From NCBI GenBank assembly GCA_029721435.1, contig CM056583.1, positions 88,861,620 through 88,925,619 of the forward strand: DNA of 64,000 bases, written 5' to 3'. This DNA is from Gymnothorax reevesii (taxonomy: Eukaryota; Chordata; Actinopteri; Anguilliformes; Muraenidae). Below are positions 12,016-23,663 of the stretch, in pieces. A program made the translations under genes and the position numbers. Below the pieces are notes generated by a model. The model was not told the DNA's origin, did not search any database, and saw only the letters and a list, made by a program, of their open reading frames with translations. The number at the start of each line of letters is the position of its first letter. Positions within the stretch are counted from its first letter, which is position 1.

Positions 12016-12092
12016 GCGGATCGTGAAGCATCGGCTGTCAATCAGCATATTTATTCATTTGGCTTTTATTCACATCAAAAGAATACTTTCAT

Positions 12093-12450
12093 CTTCCTGC
12101 CACCATGTTCAGGATCTCCCTCCAACTGCATCTCCCTCTTTCCACATGTTCCCAGTTAAGCGACTGCCTTTGCTTCCCATGTGATTCAGCAACAGCACAT
12201 CTACCCGACTCCTCCTGACCTCTGACCTCATCCACCACCATACACTGTCAGTCTACCCTCCCAGCTTTACTCCAAACTGGCTTCACTGCCTGCAGCTCTG
12301 GCCAAGCCGTTTCATATTGGGTGTGTCCCATGATTTCTTTTAATGTCAAATCTGCCACTGCCCGTCCAACTGCTGTCATTGGGTCCCACTTGCATCTTGC
12401 GTTCACAGACAGTGCAGCCTCTCTTATTACAGCGTCCTTTGACTCTGACA
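12093..12450 (-). pseudogene. LINE ORF C-terminal fragment
   Basis: Read on the minus strand, the sequence gives DPMTAVGRAVADLTLKEI and, after a frame change, VVDEVRGQEESGRCAVA and then LNWEHVERGRCSWREIL. This order of blocks is known to me from a fish LINE ORF, downstream of the reverse transcriptase. The clade is not resolved. The piece ends at a stop near 12093 and starts abruptly at 12450, where Repeat D begins. It is a dead fragment. Confidence 0.6.
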
Positions 12451-12453
12451 AGT

Positions 12454-13050
12454 TGTGGCGGCTGGTGAACTGGCGATACGGGAAGATCCAACCCATCTCC
12501 TAAATACAAGTGGTGTCTGGCCCAACAAACCCCGCCCCTCATACATACTGTCACCTACTTGTACAAAATTCTATAGGGATCTATTCTGGGTCAGTGGTGA
12601 ATCCCGATACCGAATTTGAGGTGAATCTGGCCATTAGTTTTCCCGCTACAGTGTTAACAAACAAACACAGAAACAAACAAACGCACAAACAAACAAACAC
12701 AGAAACAAACCAAACTGAAAACAATACTCCTTCCCTCACCCTTCGGGTGGGGCGGGGTAATAATGATTGTTCATGACCTTTTTCAAGGTCAAGGTTTTCA
12801 ATCATTCATTTAAATTACCTTTACAGAAACTCTAAAAACTCAGAACATTATCAGATATGGTCAGTGTTCATTAAGACCACATACCTGTCAACTCTCACGC
12901 ATTTGGCGTGAGTTTTACTGGCATATTTACGTTCCCCTGCTGTAGTCAGCAATTATTCAATCAACGCGTATGTAAGTGATTCTCGTGTGGAATTGAAGTC
13001 CTTATGCATGGAGGTTTATCACTTTCACCTACTTTGTGACTCCGGAAATG
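12454..13050 (+). repeat. Repeat D, copy 1 (with internal insert)
   Basis: It starts GTGGCGGCTGGTGAACTGGC. It shares long segments with the copies at 14570-14989, 17938-18180 and 20860-21165 (all minus) and 60645-60850 (plus). Shared landmarks are TCAATCATTCATTTAAATTA, CATACCTGTCAACTCTCACG, and CCCCTGCTGTAGTCAGCAAT. Compared with the 60.6-kb copy, about 260 bases at 12503-12762 are extra. The GTGGCGGC-type end suggests a DNA transposon, but I cannot name the superfamily. Confidence 0.7.
12503..12762 (+). mobile_element. Insert in Repeat D: LINE-like 3' end with ACAA-rich tract
   Basis: This segment is absent from the other Repeat D copies. It contains GGTGAATCCCGATACCG, an (ACAA)n-like tract at 12656-12712 and a short hairpin (CTCACCCTTCGGGTGGGG) before GTAATAATGATTG. 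The arrangement resembles a fish LINE 3' end ending in a stem-loop and short tail. The boundaries come only from comparison with the 60.6-kb copy. Confidence 0.45.
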
Positions 13051-14130
13051 TGTATTTGAAATGTCTTTATACAATTCCATTGCTTCCAATAATCTTATTT
13101 CATTGCTTTGATATTCTTCAACTGAAAAATTGAGACTTTGGATCAAAGTGAAAATTTTGCATTGAATTATTACATCTAATTGTTCTAGATTTTCCCACCT
13201 GAATCTTTTTCTTTGAACAAATTAATGCTTTTTGAAACCTGATTTCTTTAGGTTAGATTAAATGGAATTCTCTCTTCTCAACGGATCATTTGCATGAACT
13301 GGAATCCATTACGAGATTAATTTGGCCAACGTGCTGGTTTCCTGAATTGGAGCCTACATTGCCCACCAAGTTAGCTGCACAGACCTATGCTGACCTCCAT
13401 AATCTGTTGGAAAGAGCTCCGTTCTTCATAATTCTTCATCTTCTCTCTTTCTCTCTGCTCATTTTATGATGTTCTATAGCTATTTTTAAACATTTTCCAA
13501 TGATTTTAAATCTCAAAATTGCTCTCAACCCCTTTCTCTCTATGAAATTTTAATAAACCAGGTTGTATAATGAATTTTTAAAAACATACCCTAAAAATGA
13601 GACTGCAATCTAATGCTCTTCTTTGAGCAGAAGTTTGACCATTCACTGTTTAGCTATTAAACAGGTGCTGAATCAGATATTTTTCCTTTTCTTCATAAAC
13701 CTGAGCTGCCAGAAAAGATCTCACAATTTAAAATAAGATGAATAATAAGCCTTAAGTGTTGCATACATTAGTCCGGCTCTGCCAATATAATGAGCAGAAC
13801 TTGAGACGTAACACCACGCACCATTTTTTTACTGTAATTGTATTTTTGCCTGCTTTTACAAAACTTGCAAAACTTGCAAAATGTAAGCTTACTTTGCTCA
13901 GTGCAAACAGCATGTATAACTAACATGCTTGACTTCAAATCAATCATGAGGAAATGTAATGAGAGAATTCCGTTGGTCAAGTGCTGTACTTTTGTAATTG
14001 AGCATTCATTTCAAATATGATGAGAAGGAAAATAAACAGAAAATAAAACAAATCATCTTATTATACAGTATATATTTAAACATTTACGCAGCTCATCCAC
14101 AACATAAAAAAACATGTGCACGCTAAAGCG
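13051..14130. other. No gene recognised
   Basis: AT-rich, no long frame. A small direct repeat of AAAACTTGC occurs at 13860-13880. I see nothing else. Confidence 0.5.
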
Positions 14131-14134
14131 GACG

Positions 14135-14400
14135 TCCCCCTCGTGCCACCAAAACAGCTCTGACCCTCTGAGGCACTGACTACACAAGACACCTAAAGGT
14201 GTCCAGTGGAATCTGGAACCAAGACGCTAGCAGCAGATCTTTTAAGGAGGAGGGGCCTCCATCAATTGGGATTGTTTTTCCTGCACATCCCGCAGATGGT
14301 TGGTCGAATTGAGAACTTTGGAATTTGGAGGGCATGTTTACTCTGTCATGTAGGTCAAACAATTCCTGAACAATTTATGCAGAGTGCGTGGGCTGCTGAG
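14135..14400 (-). pseudogene. Tc1 transposase C-terminal fragment (family C)
   Basis: The minus strand corresponds to the last part of a Tc1-like transposase gene: a CGAGGGGGAC-type 3' end, the region reading GTCAGAGCTGTTTTGGTGGC, and further upstream the CATCTGCGGGATGTGC block that follows the DPNPIE-type motif. It belongs to the same family as the element at 41771-42571, whose ends read TATACACCAATCAGC. Only the 3' quarter remains and it carries indels. Neither terminal inverted repeat is present. Confidence 0.75.
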
Positions 14401-14569
14401 GTCAGGAGGACTGGACTTGGGCTAACAACAGGACTAGACTGGCAGAATCAATTTTTTTTCCAAATGTAAAAATTTGAATTAACTTAAGTAATTTAAAAAA
14501 AAAATGTAATTGTTTATGCAATTCCATATCTTGATTGAATGATCAAATTTCATTCAAACAATTCAAACG

Positions 14570-14989
14570 ATCATGAAATACATGCATTGCTTCTAACCCC
14601 CGAGTAAAGAAAAGTGTGCGAAGTCCAGAGTCATAATCGGTTTCCAATTACTAGTGGTGAAATTCACCACAACGCTGCATGTGAAACTGATAAACCGCCA
14701 TGCACACGGACCTCAATTCCGCGCAAGAATGTCTTACATATGCGTTGATTAAATAATTGCTGACTACAGCAGGGGAATGTAAATATGCCATTAAAATTCA
14801 AGCTGAAAGCGTGAGAGTTGAAAGGTAGGCATTATTAATGAAAACTGCCCACACCTGATAATGTTAAGAATTTTCAGAGTTTCTGTAATAGTAATTTAAA
14901 TGAATGATTAAAAACCGGTCATGACCAATCACTATTTTTAAGGCATTATTTTTGAGCTTCCCCTGTTCCCAGTTCACCAACCGCCTCTG
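14570..14989 (-). repeat. Repeat D, copy 2
   Basis: Reverse-complement match to copy 1. It keeps the segment with AGAGTCATAATC, TGCTGACTACAGCAGG, CACACCTGATAATG and TAATTTAAATGAATGATT, and ends at CAGTTCACCAACCGCC, the complement of the GGCGGCTGGTGAAC end. Confidence 0.75.
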
Positions 14990-15181
14990 GAAGGTGGTAT
15001 AAATAGGCTGGTATGTTAGGACATAAATGAATTGAGTGACGTTTCTGGGAACGGTCTGGTTCACTAACCTGAGTTGCGTTAACTCCATATGTAACTGCGT
15101 ATTCTAGAGCTTAGCATAGGTTTGCCCAAGTAAACCTGACCTCATGTAGTTATATCACTTATAAATAAGTAACGCTGCTTA

Positions 15182-16289
15182 TGTTGTGATTTACGAAATG
15201 AACCAATGGCGAAAACCAGATGAATGCAAAAAGGAGGCTTTATTTCAACAGAGCTGGCAACAGTACAGTGTCTGCAATCCAAAAAGAGTATCCAAAGGGC
15301 GAAATGCAGAATCGTAACCAGGAAACCAATAACAAAATCCGTAGTCAGGCAAAAATAAGTCGATACACAAGAATGCGGTACAATACAGGGAATAGGCAAA
15401 GCTCGGAAGTCAGGCGGTCCAGTCAGAAAGATAAATCTCTAAGAATCGAGGCAAAAACAAACGTGGCATAGGAAGAACGATCTGACAACTGGAAGTGACT
15501 AAACAGACATCTTATATACACATCCGGGTGAAACACATGACCAGGGCGAACAGGTGTAATCAATGATACAAACATCAGGAGTGACACATGAGGGATTATC
15601 TAATTACATGAATTTGGCAACTGCCAAAACGTAGGCAGGGATCACGAGACAAACCTATGTACAAACAACAGCTCCGGTCAAGGAGTACTATAAGTGCATA
15701 GTCTAAAGAAAAGGAAAGCATGAGATATAAGAGGAAAACTGCAGCAGAGATAATTAGTGATAGGCAAGGAGGCGGAGATTAGAATTGAGGGAATGCTGAG
15801 AGATGGTTAGTCAATTAGTATGTGTAGCTATACAATCCCGAGTGCACGTTAGTAAGTTAGTAAAAATATACAATGTTAATCTTGGTCAGTAATCATCGAA
15901 AACAACAAACTGTTGGTATGGATTAGTAGATAGTAAAAGAGAGGGGAAGGAAGCACATGAGATAATGAAGGAAGATTGAAAACCCAGAAACCAATAAATC
16001 ACCTGAATGAGTGGCACGCAAGACTAGGGACCGTGGGCAAAGACCTACACAAGACAAGACTGGGTAAATGAAGTGCAAAGCGAGGCATGGCAGAATAAAC
16101 ATGATCAGGAATCTAGGGAACTGAGGCAAAGACTAAATAAAAAAACAGGACATGAAAAATAATAACACGAGAATTTAAAATAATCAAAACACAATACACA
16201 ATCCAAGAATAGTCAAGGGGCAGGCAGTGGTCGCTATACATAGAAATCAATCAGCATGGCTAGGCCAGGCACAGAACTCAAACATGACA
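15182..16289 (-). mobile_element. LTR-like repeat, copy 2 (longest)
   Basis: Read on the minus strand, the repeat starts TGTCATGTTTGAG and ends CACAACA, so it has TG...CA ends. It has a TATA-like box at the complement of 15512-15518 and AATAAA at the complement of 15239-15244. The distances fit U3, R and U5 of a retrotransposon LTR of about 1.1 kb. The flanking five bases do not match, so no target duplication is evident. No gag or pol is adjacent. Partial copies lie at 6150-6945 and 21800-22350, all on the minus strand. I infer a solo LTR; the alternative is an unrelated non-coding repeat. Confidence 0.6.
15512..15518 (-). promoter_or_regulatory. TATA-like box in the LTR-like repeat
   Basis: The minus strand reads GTATATAAG about 270 bases before the AATAAA signal. 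This is the expected order for an LTR promoter and R region. Confidence 0.4.
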
Positions 16290-17530
16290 GGCAGATGACC
16301 AAAATCCCAACAGCTTATTGCAGTGCTGTCTGCATGCTCTTAGTATTCAGCTCAGGCTTATGTGACATCCTTGCCCTTTTAAGCACAAAAATTCCTTGAT
16401 TAAATGAATCTTTTCACTTCATAAAGCCAAGCGTCTGCCCGGCAGTAACGCCGGCATTACGGGATGTGCCGTGAGCCTCTGACACTTAAAGGCATAAATG
16501 CTGTTCCAATTAAAGATTGCTTGATTAATAATCGCACAATTTATTTCCTGAATAATCAAGACCAATATATGAACCTGTAATTATTAAGAAAGTATTAAGA
16601 AATGACAGGAGACTATAGAGTGCTACATTGACAATGCACTTACTATTGTATGGATGGAGGAAATGGAAAAACAAATAATAATGAAAAATAATTAATCCAG
16701 TGCTTTCCGTGAATGCCATCTCCCGCTCTAGAATTTTTTTTCAGCAGTGCAACCAAATTTATTTTAAGCTCACACTTCATCAAAATGTTTTTCGGCAGTT
16801 CAAAAGAATAGGCTGCATTTGCAGGGAAGCGTAGTTGCACAGTGGTAATAATAATAATAATGACCTCATTCAATTGCCAGTGCTTCTTATGTTGAATCAG
16901 TGGTACTCAAATAATTTAGTGAATCGGTTATGAAGGCATCGTGAAAGTTCAATGGATGGCCTGCATTTAAAATCATTTAAAGTGCATGCCAAGCGTCAAA
17001 TTTTAAGGTAGCAAAGATATTCATGAGGTCTTTCTCGTCTGGCTTCTGAAAAAGTTGCAGGAAGGCAATGATAGGAGATTGCATGAGCGCCAATAATAAA
17101 AATAATTAATTGGAAATTAAATCAAAATATTGTCTGAATATCATCTTCAGTGGCATTTATTTCATCACATTCTACTTCAAGATGGAATTTCACAAAATTT
17201 CAGTTCATTTCCATCCGTGCAGTCTCATATTATAGCCTACCTCTTCGACGCAAAGCAGTATGTCTTAATAGTTAATGGCAACACAGCTTATTATAAGCCT
17301 TTTTGCTCCTTAATTGAATTAATTATACGATTCTTACTCATAAACAGGTTGAGTGTTCACCTACATTATGGTAATATCACTGGTTGCAGACGGAGGTTTA
17401 TTTTAACATGCGGACCTTAGTTGGAAAAACCACATTTTTAGAAATGTTTTGTTTGGCGTATCAAACCAATTGAAGGGGGGTGCAGAAAAAAATATGTCGT
17501 TTTGTGAGCTGCAGGAATTTAGAAGCTTCC
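16290..17530. other. No gene recognised; short AAT run
   Basis: AT-rich sequence without a long frame. A short (AAT)n run is at about 16846-16862. No repeat ends recognised. Confidence 0.5.
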
Positions 17531-17534
17531 TAAC

Positions 17535-18640
17535 GTCCCCGTCACACTTCTTCAAAATCAGGAGGAATCAAGCAGAACCAGCCGGAATGAAGAATTTGCG
17601 CAACATTCAGGCGGGAATTTCAAATTAACCATTCGAATACTTAGAATGTGCTTCGAACCCGTCTCAAATGATTCTTGCACATTCTGGGTGTATTAGCAGC
17701 TTGAATGTAGTTGGAACACAGTAGAAATATTCATAATGCTGTCAGATTGCAGTCAGAATATTTAGAATGCACTTTGAATGCCGTACGAGAGCCGTTCAAA
17801 TGCTGTACGAATTCACGTCGAATGCAGTCAGAACGCTCCCAGATTGGCCACCGAATATGGTTGGAACGTCCAAGAATTCAAACAGAATGCTGCTTGAATA
17901 CTCAGAATGTACTTAGAATGTAACACGAGTGTTCCCTTTGCGTTGATTGAGTAATTGCTGACTACAGCAGGGGAACGTAAATATGCCACTAAAACTGACG
18001 CCGAATGAGTTAACAGGTATGCATTATTAATGAAAACTGATCACACCTGATAATGCTGAGAGTTTTCGGAGTTCCTGTAATGGTGATTTAAATGAATGAT
18101 TGAAAACAGGTTCTGACCAATCATTTTTTTTAAGGGACGGGTTTCAGCCTCCCCTATCACCAGTTCACCTGCCGCCACTGATTCCAGCGGCAATCGAAAG
18201 ATTCCAACGGCATTTGAAGTGCATTCCAGCTGAATTGTTTTAATATCGAAATAGATTCCTGCAGCAATCGGGATGCATTCGAGGTGCATTCTGGCTCATT
18301 CGAGGCGCATTACAGGACATTCTTGCAGAATTTGACGTGGCTTTCTGTTTCCATTCTCTCTTGAATGCAATCAGAATGTTTTGAATGCTGTTGGAATGCC
18401 GTAAGAATATTTGTAATGCAGTCAGAGCGCAGTTAGAATATAATTTGAATGCCGTTTGATATTTCTTCACTTAGAATGCACCTAGAAAGTTTTGAGCGTG
18501 AGCAAAACATTTGGGTCGGCCGCAAGAATGGGCCCGAATATTTGGAATGCGCTCAGAATGCAGTCAGAATTTTTAGAACGAACTTAGAATATACAGGAAT
18601 ATACAAAGAATTTTAATTCCGGCTCATTCCGCCACTAGTG
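17535..18640. mobile_element. GAATGC-motif foldback-like element
   Basis: About 1.1 kb built of degenerate GAATGC/GAATAC/GAATTC motifs separated by 5-12 bases. The left arm (17560-17935) has them in forward orientation, 18180-18310 mostly as GCATTC, and 18360-18600 forward again. The outermost sequence is roughly inverted: TCACACTTC near 17550 against the complement of CACTAGTGTGAGG near 18632, each followed by GGAAT and CCGGAAT motifs. This suggests terminal and subterminal inverted repeats of a non-autonomous DNA transposon. A Repeat D copy sits in the middle (17938-18180). There is no coding sequence. A related fragment lies at 4945-5175. I do not recognise the family. Confidence 0.6.
17938..18180 (-). 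repeat. Repeat D, copy 3, nested in the GAATGC element
   Basis: It begins GCGTTGATTGAGTAATTGCT and ends CAGTTCACCTGCCGCCACTG, matching the complement of the Repeat D end. GAATGC-type motifs on either side make it look like an insertion into that element. Confidence 0.75.
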
Positions 18641-19535
18641 TGAGGTTTAAGACATTGATGTCATTTATCTGGATAGGAAAATTCTAGATTATTTTTACAA
18701 TGTAAAGTAATGGAAGCTGAGGGAAAACGGATACAGATTGACCCTCACAACTGAACAAATTAACACTTCGTTGTTAATTAGGAGCCCTAAATTGGTACGG
18801 GTTTGGAGATGTAATGCACTTTGAGGTATCAGCAGTACCAAAATCCCTCCAATGGTAAGACCCGAGCGGAAGAGGTTATTTATATTATCCACCATAGAGG
18901 GTGACATATCCAAAAACCTTCCTATCTTTCTTTGAGGAAGATGGTTTTTAAACAATTAATGATTTTCTCAATTATTTGTGGTCAAATTGATAATCCTCAG
19001 CACATCTTTGTCCCTGATGGACAAAACCTTTCCTGGATCCTGCTTCTGTACCAACTCATGATAACAATGACCTGCTAACATTTTCTGTTTCAAATCACAT
19101 CATCAATTCATCAATCCTTTTTTTTTTTTAAACCAGAAAACATGTCCTATATTGCCCCTCCCCGATAATTCTTTGGAATGCATTGCTGGCCTGAATGGAA
19201 GAAACTGATGTATATATATTTTTTTTTAAATGAAATTGAGCAGACAAAACACTGAGCATCTTCTTTTCATGTAGTCTGCATTAAATGCTAGTCAAAATTA
19301 ACTTTCTGTTGTTATGTGCATTTTCCATTTAATTCCAAATTTTTCCTGAGTTGTGTTCTGACATATACAGTGGGCTCCAGAATTAGGCTTTCGATCACCC
19401 TATGCGTTAATTCAGCCAGCAAATGCTGCTAAGAGAAAGAACTGAACTCCATGACTCAGAAAAATGATAAACATTATAAGATACACTGCTAAATTACACA
19501 TAAGAAACTATTTAAATAAAAAATGCGGAAATTAT
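18641..19535. other. No gene recognised
   Basis: AT-rich with T-runs near 19120 and 19215. No long frame and no recognised repeat. Confidence 0.5.
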
Positions 19536-19539
19536 GCCT

Positions 19540-20150
19540 CTCTAGTCTATGTGGTAGTTACCAAGGATCCTTATCTGAATCAGACTGGTGACTTCCATGA
19601 TATCTGGAAGTGCCTTTCCTGTAAGAGCCCAGGACCAGATGGGCTCAGGCCGAGGGGCTGAAGGGGCCCTCAACTGCCTGATGCGAGACGGATGGAGGAA
19701 ATTACCATCTGCTCTGGAGTCAAGACTTTGACAGGAAACTGGCGGCCATGCCAATGAAGACAAGGGGCCGAGAAGAAGACATGGAGGCCCCAGAGAGCTC
19801 CCCTCCCTCGGTTAGGTCGGCGACATTGGATTTGGCAGTCGGCAATCGCGTGTTTGGCGGCTCCGCAGGATAGGTGGAGACCGGAATTTATGCGGCGTTG
19901 CCACTCAGCAGGGGGGACGGTGATCAGGAGGATGAATTAGCAGGTTCCAATGGAGGGGGTGCCCACAGTCGAGCTCGACAATTCACCCGCTGTTTTTAGA
20001 CGGATGGCAATCCAGCCAGCAAGATCGATTAACTAGTTGACATCAGGGAGCAGGATGTACTTGGTCAGCTCATTGTCTTTCCGGTCAGCCAGATCATGCA
20101 GAAAGGCGTCATGCAGCACTCGGGTATCTCAATGAGAGGAGGCAGCTAGA
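19540..20150 (-). pseudogene. Ty3/gypsy gag (zinc knuckle) and protease remnant
   Basis: Read on the minus strand from 20150 down. First comes the end of the gag capsid region, FLHDLADRKDNELTKYILL, then a stop, then LIDLAGWIAIRL, a standard fish gypsy gag block. Next is PAEWQRRINSGLHLSCG, then AAKHAIADC, a zinc knuckle that has lost its first cysteine. Then, in an open stretch of 74 codons (19542-19763), SLDSRADGNFLHPSRIRQL and ALTGKALPDI follow. This is the gypsy protease, with the catalytic Asp-Ser-Gly changed to Asp-Ser-Arg. Stops and the altered motifs make it non-functional. The order capsid, zinc knuckle, protease is intact. No reverse transcriptase follows. Confidence 0.87.
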
Positions 20151-20671
20151 GTGTGAAATTCAATGGAGCAGTCACAAAGTGCCAAACATCAGAGGGCATG
20201 TGAGATGCTTCCGGAAAACACTTGAATGACATCAGTGTTTGTCGGTGACGTGCTATGCAGAGCAAAGTAAAGGACTGCAGAATCGTCTCCTTTTAACCAA
20301 TTAGGCTACACCAATCCGGTCCCTGTTTACTTTGCTAAATTTGCAGTCAAACACTGGATTCGCTCATTTACTTAGATGAATGAGTATATAGTCCTATTTA
20401 TTGAGACAGCACGTTTGATTGTCACATTTTGAAATTTAAATGGCCATAGAACAGCACAGATTTGCATCAAAGCAATTGTATGATTTTTTTGGGGGGCTTA
20501 CAATAGGTCATTCAGAGCAGTTGTGATAATTTATGTACGTTGCAATTTCTGGAGATTATTAAAGATTTTTTTAAAGATCGTCCTGGATTTTAAACGTCTG
20601 AAAAATATACAAGGTGTAAAACATCCTGTAAAGCAGGTGAAATGTGAATGTGAGCTTTAATCAAAACTTAA
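20151..20671. other. No gene recognised
   Basis: Sequence between the gypsy remnant and the next MITE. I see no frame or repeat end here. Confidence 0.45.
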
Positions 20672-20676
20672 TTTAA

Positions 20677-21630
20677 AGGTGACATAGAATCAAAAACCGT
20701 TTTTACCTTGTCTGTTGAATCACGGTAGTCTACCCGCATTCAAGAACATACGAAAAGTGCTGGACATTCTGAACACCCCTGTTTCATAGAAATTCCTCTT
20801 TTAAAAATGACTGCCAGAAAACGGGCCAATCTGAACAACGGATACCTATGATGTCACATGTATCTCACTGCCCCCCAACTCTCGTTCCGTTTCCTGCCCT
20901 GCAAAATAATTTGCATGCACGTCTTTATGCAATTTCATTGCTTGCAATCTCTCAGTTAAGACAAGCGTGAGAATTCCAGAGTCATAATCAATTTCCGTGT
21001 CACTAGTGGGGAAATCCACCATCATGCACGTGAAACTGATTAACTTGATGCACAAGGACTTAAATTCCGCAATTGAATTTCTTCAGTGCGCTTTGATTGA
21101 ATACTTGCTGACAACGGCACAGGAACGTCAATGCGAGAGACTCGCTCCGAATGCGTAAGCCCAGGCACAAATGGTTATTATGTTTGAAAAAAAAAAACAT
21201 TCAAAAATACTTACCATTCAGAAACATTTAAATCCAGCCTTTGCTGGACTGGTTCTTCCTCTAATTTAGTGTCCTCATCCAATTCGGGCTCAAACATATA
21301 AGGCTGAATCTCTTAATATCCCAAAGCTGCATAAAGTTGGCCGGTGAGCGTTTTCCATTTTCCCTACCGCTTTGGGCAAAGTCACCTTCTTTTGAGTGGC
21401 AGCAAAGCCAGCCAATCAGCATCAAGTGCTTGCATTTCATGATGAGGTTGCCAGTTAAGCCCGAAAGGTCGCCAAATAGGTACAAAACACCGCGTTCAAA
21501 ATCCCCCCCTAACATGGCTTTTTAAGAGGGGTTTTTAGGAAGCGTCTGAGGCAAGACAGACCCAACCAAAATTTTGTTGTCTATATGTCACATCACAGAA
21601 CAGGGATAAACGTCCCATTCTATGTCACCT
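20677..21630. mobile_element. TTAA-flanked MITE with Repeat D inside
   Basis: The ends are inverted: TTTAAAGGTGACATAGAAT at 20672-20690 and its exact complement at 21617-21635. TTAA on both sides (20673-20676 and 21631-21634) is the target duplication of piggyBac- or Kolobok-type transposons. The body has no transposase. Part of it (20860-21165) is Repeat D, so the 954-bp length includes a nested insertion. Confidence 0.8.
20860..21165 (-). repeat. Repeat D, copy 4 (partial)
   Basis: It shares AGAGTCATAATCAATTTCCG, a TCACTAGTGGGGAAAT-type block, GTGAAACTGAT, and CTTTGATTGAATACTTGCTG with copy 2. The GGCGGCTGG end is missing. Confidence 0.6.
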
Positions 21631-21799
21631 TTAAAATATAAAATCATAAGGCTGTATCACACTCCTCTGCCTGAGTATAGATATGGCCTACTATTTAAAA
21701 ATATGTTTCTTTGGTGCAGAAAGAAAGCACATTAATCAATCAAGATTAAAAACCGACAGCAATGTGTGAACAGGCTACAATTTACTAACATAACTTTCC

Positions 21800-22350
21800 A
21801 AACTTACAGAACAACAGCTCCAGTTAAGGAGTACTACAGTGTATAGTTTATACAAAGGAAAGCACAAAGTATTAATGAAGATCCACAAAAAATCGCAGGA
21901 GAGATAATAGGGAAAGGCAAGGAGGCGGAGACTAGAATAGGTCGACTGCTGAGAGGTCGTTAGTCAATTAGTATGGGCAGCTATACAATCCCGAGTGCAT
22001 GTTAGTAAGTTAGTAAAAATATACAAGGTTAGTGTGGTTAGTAATTAGCGAAAACAACAAACTGTTAGTATGTGTTAGTAACACAGTAAAAGAGAGAGGA
22101 AGGAAGAACACAAGATAATGAAAGAAGATTGAAACCCAGAAACCAATAAATCACCTGAATGAGTGGCACACAAGGCAAGGGACCGTGAGCAAAGATACAC
22201 ACCTGACAAGACAGGGGAGACAAAGTGCAAAGCATGGAAATGAAAACATGGTAAGGGGCTATGAAACATGGCAAAGACTAACTAGACATGGGCAGGCAGA
22301 CAAGCAGAATCACAACACCAACACAGGCAAAAATCCACAAAAAGCTTCAC
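21800..22350 (-). mobile_element. LTR-like repeat, copy 3 (fragment)
   Basis: It follows copy 2 (15665-16200) closely: ACAGCTCC-GTTAAGGAGTAC, GGCAAGGAGGCGGAGA, ATACAATCCCGAGTGCA, AACAACAAACTGTTAGTATG and AACCAATAAATCACCTGAAT. Both ends are missing, including the poly-A-signal end. Confidence 0.65.
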
Positions 22351-23100
22351 AGGTCATGAAAAGAGTGACATGTCTAGTCAAATATATCTTTCCACTATTT
22401 CTCCTTGCAATTTCACCTACTACTTTACTTTCTCAGTTTCTCTCCTTATAAACTCTTTTGCAGCCCCCTCCCACCTTTAAGACATTTTTTTTTTCTCTGG
22501 GACTTTCCCCTCTCAGACATGCCCAGGACACGGCCAAACCTAGCTCCAGTCTGGGCTCAACAAAAGAAAATGTCGATACTGCCATCTAGTGGCTTCTATT
22601 CACATTACAGAGCACTAATATTTTCCGAAAATAAGCTGACATGATCTCTGTTATTTTTACTGTATATTCATTTGGTTTTGTTAGGTATCACTTCCTAGTT
22701 TATTAACATCCCAGATTAGTGCAGTAAGAAAGCAGAACGCTGTGCATAGCTAGACTACATTCACTGTAACTATCTCATTTTCCCGGCTTCAAATATTTTA
22801 AACAATTACATTCATAACAATTTATTTACTAAAATGGCAGGTTAAATAATTTATTTGGCCAAAGGTTATGCTGAGTCAAAGGCAGGCATTAGCAAAGTAA
22901 TTGTAGTATTCTGAGCATGGACTGTACAGTCAGTGGTTCCAAGACCTAACCTTGGTACAAGGCCAGTAAAGATAGCAGAATTTCACTGTCTTGAGACACT
23001 CCTTCTGTGATCAGGGCCAGTCGCCTTATGGAGCAGGAAAGTTAATTCAATGAAAAGCCATGTGGTCAGGGCCAGTTCCTGAGTTGAGCAGGACAGTTAC
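22351..23100. other. No gene; imperfect local duplication
   Basis: No gene recognised. At 22990-23095 a segment with CAGGGCCAGT and GAGCAGGA(A/C)AGTTA occurs twice about 58 bases apart, as an imperfect tandem duplication. Confidence 0.5.
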
Positions 23101-23194
23101 TGCAAATGGCACGTGCTACAGGACAGTACAGTGCACAAAATGTTACAGTCCCTGCTGCCTCCGCCTCCACTTGCTACCCGATCCACACTGCACC

Positions 23195-23400
23195 CAACCC
23201 TTATTCTTCACCCCACAGGTGGTAGTCCCATAGACGTGTGTAAGTGGGGGGGATGTGGTTCCACATTGCCACGTTGGGCTGAGACTGCCTGGGTCCTAGA
23301 AAAAACCCAGCCACCAGGTACATGCCCACGAGCTCTCCTCCCAGGGCTGGCTCGAGGAAGGAGTTCCGATGTCTTTATTGCGGGCGAGATTTTCCTCACT
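23195..23400 (+). repeat. GC-rich dispersed repeat fragment (tentative)
   Basis: The sequence with GCCACCAGGTACATGCCC, GAGCTCTCCTCCCAGGGC and TGGCTCGAGGAAGG resembles a GC-rich repeat I know from fish LINE-associated sequence. I cannot confirm the family, and no frame is convincing. Confidence 0.35.
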
Positions 23401-23615
23401 TCTTCATGCTGCAGACATTAATTTGAAGTCAGCATTCATTTGACATCCAAAATATTGGACAACTTAACATAATGTAGAACTAGACGCCAAGTTGGGGTAC
23501 ACTCAGGCTACCCTTGGCCTAGATGGTAACGCTTAGTGACCTTGCGAGCAGCCCCATTTTCATGACACGAGACGAGAGCACTTCTGAGTTATTTCTATTT
23601 CCTGAAGTAGTCAAC

Positions 23616-23663
<48 letters not shown>
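23616..23663. repeat. (GATA)n microsatellite
   Basis: About twelve perfect GATA units. Confidence 0.97.
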
